Assembly (NCBI GenBank): GCA_964486075.1
Contig: CAZALU010000122.1
Span: 1-6,988, forward strand
Reading direction: 5' to 3'
DNA from: JAHIJO01 sp964486075
Lineage (GTDB): Bacteria > Verrucomicrobiota > Kiritimatiellia > JAAZAB01
DNA length: 6,988 nucleotides
Shown piece by piece: positions 5,057 through 6,988 of the stretch (the first letter of the stretch is position 1; every line of letters begins with the position of its first letter). The notes below the pieces were generated by a model. It made no database searches and was not told where the DNA came from. It was given only the letters and a program-made list of their open reading frames with translations. The translations under genes were made by a program, and so were the position numbers.

Positions 5057-6511
5057 TTACTTAACATGGGCGCCTTTGCGTGGCGACGCGCCGAGTTCCG
5101 GCTCGCGCGTTCCATAATAAGAATTACTACCCCGCACCAGAGAGACAAAGGCGCCCAGCAGTGCTATGCCGGCGGCGATCAGAAAACCGATGCTGACCGC
5201 ATGATAAAGCGCGCCTGAATCATGGGCAGCGCTTCCAATAAGGAACGTTGTGAGCACGGCGCCGGCGAGACCGACACCCAGGACCATTCCGACGTTTCTG
5301 GCTGTGGCCAGTATCCCCGATGCAATGCCTTGTCTGTCCAGCGGCGCGGAGCCCATCAGCGAACTATTATTGGGCGAAACGAAAATGCCCGTTCCGAGCC
5401 CTGCAACTCCCAGTGCCATGGCGATTGTGCTGAAGGATGCCGTCGCTTCAAGCCGCGCCAACAGGAATAAACCAATGCTGAGAATCAACATGCCGACTGT
5501 TCCAGGGATGCGGGCCCCAATGCGATCGGATGTTGTGCCGCTGATCGGCGCGGCAATCACCATGACCAGCGGTTGCGCCGTCAGCAGCAAACCGGCCTGA
5601 GCCGGGTTCAAGCCACGGCCTTGTATCAGGTAAAACGGCAGCAGGAATGTGATGCAAGATATGCAAATGTAATTTAATGTGGCGGCGATCGTAGCCGCGG
5701 AAAAAAGTCGCCGTTGAAAAAGGGTGAAGTCCACCATCGGCGCTGCGCTGCGATTCTCGATCACGCCAAACACAAGCAGCATCGTGACCGCAAAGATGAG
5801 CAGGCCGCAGACCGGCGTGGAACGCCAGCCCCAGGCGTACCCTTGGTTCAGGGCAAGCAGTAGAGCGATAAGCCCCAAGATGAATGTCAAGGTTCCGGGA
5901 ATATCAAAACGCTCTTTGGCTGCCTGCCGGGAATCGTGTGGAATGTATCTGGCGCTGAGCCAAAGAGCCAGTGCTGCCAGGGGCACGTTGATAAAGAAGA
6001 CCGACCGCCACCCGAAGTGTACGGTTAACCAGCCGCCCAGAGACGGTCCTGCGCTCAGCCCGAGATAAGTCATGGATCCCAGAATGCCCAGAACGCGGCC
6101 CCGCAGGCGGGGAGGAAAATTGCTCACGAGGATGGCTGGTGCATTAGCAAACAGCATAGCCGCGCCGAGTGCCTGCACGCCCCGGAACACGTTCAGGAAC
6201 GCGATGCTGGGCGCAAAGCCGCAGGCGCCGGAACTGACCGCGAAAATTCCAAAACCGATCATGTATATTTCTTTATGACCGCGCAAGTCACCCAGTCTGC
6301 CAAAAGTAAGCAGCAGTCCGCTGACCACCAGCAGATAGATGGAGATGATCCATTGGACGGCATCGATGGGACTCCGCATGGCGCTGCTGATCACCGGTAG
6401 AATCGTGTTGACGACACTGCCGTCCAGCGCGGACATGAAAGTACCGACTCCAACGCTGGCCAGCACCATCCATCTGAGGCTCTCGGGCCGTTCGTGCACA
6501 GTATGTGTCAT
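5057..6511 (-). CDS. MFS multidrug exporter, DHA2 (EmrB/QacA) family, 14 TM segments
   Basis: A 484-residue inner-membrane proton antiporter of the drug:H+ type. After a short hydrophilic N-terminus, TM1 holds the DHA2 motif LDGSVVNTILP (29-39). Motif A is GRLGDLRGHKEIY (71-83), motif B is VFRGVQALGAA with Arg110 (108-118), and the antiporter motif C is GLSAGPSLGG (151-160). Hydrophobic stretches continue to about 460, consistent with 14 helices, and the tail (461-484) is polar. The substrate cannot be told. The ATG at 6511 gives the normal family length, but its AAAGG sits directly against the codon. An in-frame TTG at 6580 would add 23 non-hydrophobic residues. No membrane-fusion (EmrA) partner is adjacent. 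The gene is enclosed by an inverted repeat and separated from the fol operon by about 450 bp of repeats, so a functional link is unproven. Confidence 0.9.
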   Translation of the reverse strand: MTHTVHERPESLRWMVLASVGVGTFMSALDGSVVNTILPVISSAMRSPIDAVQWIISIYLLVVSGLLLTFGRLGDLRGHKEIYMIGFGIFAVSSGACGFAPSIAFLNVFRGVQALGAAMLFANAPAILVSNFPPRLRGRVLGILGSMTYLGLSAGPSLGGWLTVHFGWRSVFFINVPLAALALWLSARYIPHDSRQAAKERFDIPGTLTFILGLIALLLALNQGYAWGWRSTPVCGLLIFAVTMLLVFGVIENRSAAPMVDFTLFQRRLFSAATIAATLNYICISCITFLLPFYLIQGRGLNPAQAGLLLTAQPLVMVIAAPISGTTSDRIGARIPGTVGMLILSIGLFLLARLEATASFSTIAMALGVAGLGTGIFVSPNNSSLMGSAPLDRQGIASGILATARNVGMVLGVGLAGAVLTTFLIGSAAHDSGALYHAVSIGFLIAAGIALLGAFVSLVRGSNSYYGTREPELGASPRKGAHVK

Positions 6512-6596
6512 CCTTTGTTTGAGTCTAACTTGTTTGTCCACCGCAACGGCCGGGCACCCGCAGCAATTAGCTCCAGTCAAACTCTAGCGGTATAGA

Positions 6597-6654
6597 ACCT
6601 GAATATTGCACGACCATCGTGCTATTCACTTTCGCCTATGCGGGCATTGCCCGC
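6597..6654 (-). repeat. Right copy of the inverted repeat flanking the MFS gene
   Basis: Near-identical reverse complement of 5000-5055, with 2 extra bases in the AATATTCAGG part. It lies 86-143 nt before the likely MFS start. Its inner portion forms the dyad TGAATATTGCACGA-CCA-TCGTGCTATTCA (6600-6628), and the outer end is the palindrome GCGGGCATTGCCCGC (6640-6654). Minus-strand TATACC (6594-6589) just after the dyad could be a -10 box, which would place the dyad over the promoter; no good -35 is seen. Confidence 0.85.
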
Positions 6655-6705
6655 TGGCGCAAGACATGAAGTTTCTAAAATAGATTCTGCTGAACAAGTC
6701 TAGCG

Positions 6706-6723
6706 GACGGCAGGAATGCCGTC
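6706..6723. repeat. Perfect hairpin GACGGCA-GGAA-TGCCGTC
   Basis: A 7-bp perfect stem with a GGAA tetraloop-sized loop. On the plus strand it is followed after a few bases by TTCCTTAATAAAAA, which is not a T-run. It is probably a small intergenic palindrome. Confidence 0.45.
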
Positions 6724-6810
6724 ACTTCCTTAATAAAAACGGATCTTCCGCGGAATCTGTGGGTAGATCGGAAATAATTCACCACAGAGACACGGAAGCA
6801 CGGAGAAGAG
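6724..6810. repeat. Intergenic segment with ACCACAGAGACACGGAAGCA repeat phrase
   Basis: Positions 6781-6810 read ACCACAGAGACACGGAAGCA followed by CGGAGAAGAG. This is a common form of the dispersed 'accacagagacacagaggcacagag' phrase found between genes in environmental bacteria, with a diverged relative at 136-168. A TTCCGCGGAA palindrome lies at 6746-6755. No gene is supported here. Confidence 0.4.
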
Positions 6811-6862
6811 ATTGCTTGAAATTGCCCCGGCCCGAAAACGCCTCGGGGCGATTTCAAGCAAT
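6811..6862. repeat. Long hairpin, 19-bp stem
   Basis: ATTGCTTGAAATTGCCCCG (6811-6829) and CGGGGCGATTTCAAGCAAT (6844-6862) pair over 19 positions with a single T/G exception, around a 14-nt loop. It adjoins the repeat phrase at 6781-6810. With ACTTTTC following on the plus strand it could act as a weak terminator for a gene outside the window, or be a REP-like or miniature element. Confidence 0.65.
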
Positions 6863-6947
6863 GACTTTTCATTGGAGAAAGACGGGAGGCGATTCATAAG
6901 GCACAACTATTGACTTATGAGAGTCTTGCAAACCCCGTGTCAGAGCC

Positions 6948-6967
6948 GGCCACGACAGAGCGTGGCC
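6948..6967. repeat. Perfect hairpin GGCCACG-ACAGAG-CGTGGCC
   Basis: A 7-bp perfect GC-rich stem with a 6-nt loop. The sequence type resembles short dispersed palindromes of environmental bacteria. A TATAAT (6980-6985) follows near the window end on the plus strand, but no -35 box is placed correctly, so I do not call a promoter. Confidence 0.45.
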
Positions 6968-6988
6968 CTCCAACTGGGGTATAATGCG

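Noticed and set aside
6512..6580. TTG start at 6580 for the MFS gene
   Set aside because: It adds 23 residues not typical of the family and has no clear Shine-Dalgarno. The ATG at 6511 is preferred, though its own ribosome site is poorly spaced.
6675..6872. A 65-codon minus-strand frame upstream of the MFS gene
   Set aside because: It is made from the 19-bp stem-loop and the dispersed repeat phrase, with no recognisable protein character.
6980..6985. TATAAT as a plus-strand promoter
   Set aside because: No -35 element stands 16-18 nt upstream and the sequence ends before any gene.

Overview
The window reads as bacterial chromosome from an environmental organism, probably Gram-negative, of moderate GC. 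All seven intact genes lie on the minus strand, so transcription runs from high to low coordinates. Genes are tightly packed with overlapping stops and starts and clear Shine-Dalgarno sites. The spaces between transcription units are full of small palindromic repeats. The phylum cannot be fixed from this sequence.

Main locus (4598 down to 666): a six-gene pterin/folate operon, in order of transcription. folE (GTP cyclohydrolase I) is followed by an FAD/NAD(P)H oxidoreductase, a pterin-4a-carbinolamine dehydratase (PCD), an SDR reductase of pteridine-reductase (PTR1/FolM) type, folB (dihydroneopterin aldolase) and folK (HPPK). Gaps are 12, 22 and 5 nt, and the last two junctions overlap by 23 and 4 nt. 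FolE makes dihydroneopterin triphosphate. FolB and FolK carry dihydroneopterin to 6-hydroxymethyl-dihydropterin diphosphate, the substrate of dihydropteroate synthase (folP, not in the window). The three middle genes are not needed for plain folate synthesis. Together they look like a kit for making and regenerating a tetrahydropterin: SDR reduction, dehydration of the 4a-carbinolamine, and a flavin reductase. No pterin-dependent hydroxylase is present.

Right part (4599-6988): a 14-TM MFS exporter of the DHA2 (EmrB/QacA) type at 5057-6511. It is bracketed by a ~56-bp, nearly identical inverted repeat (5000-5055 and 6597-6654). The inner part of that repeat, a dyad around GCACGAT..CGTGCAATATTCAG, recurs a third time just upstream of folE (4629-4657). 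This may be a shared regulatory site or a dispersed repeat. More hairpins lie at 4957-4982, 6706-6723, 6811-6862 and 6948-6967.

Left part (1-665): no intact gene. Positions 442-619 hold a decayed sufB 5' end with one frameshift and one in-frame stop. It ends close to an 85-bp palindromic element built on CCCCTCCCAGGAGGGG (335-419). Further left there are only short repeats and AT-rich sequence.
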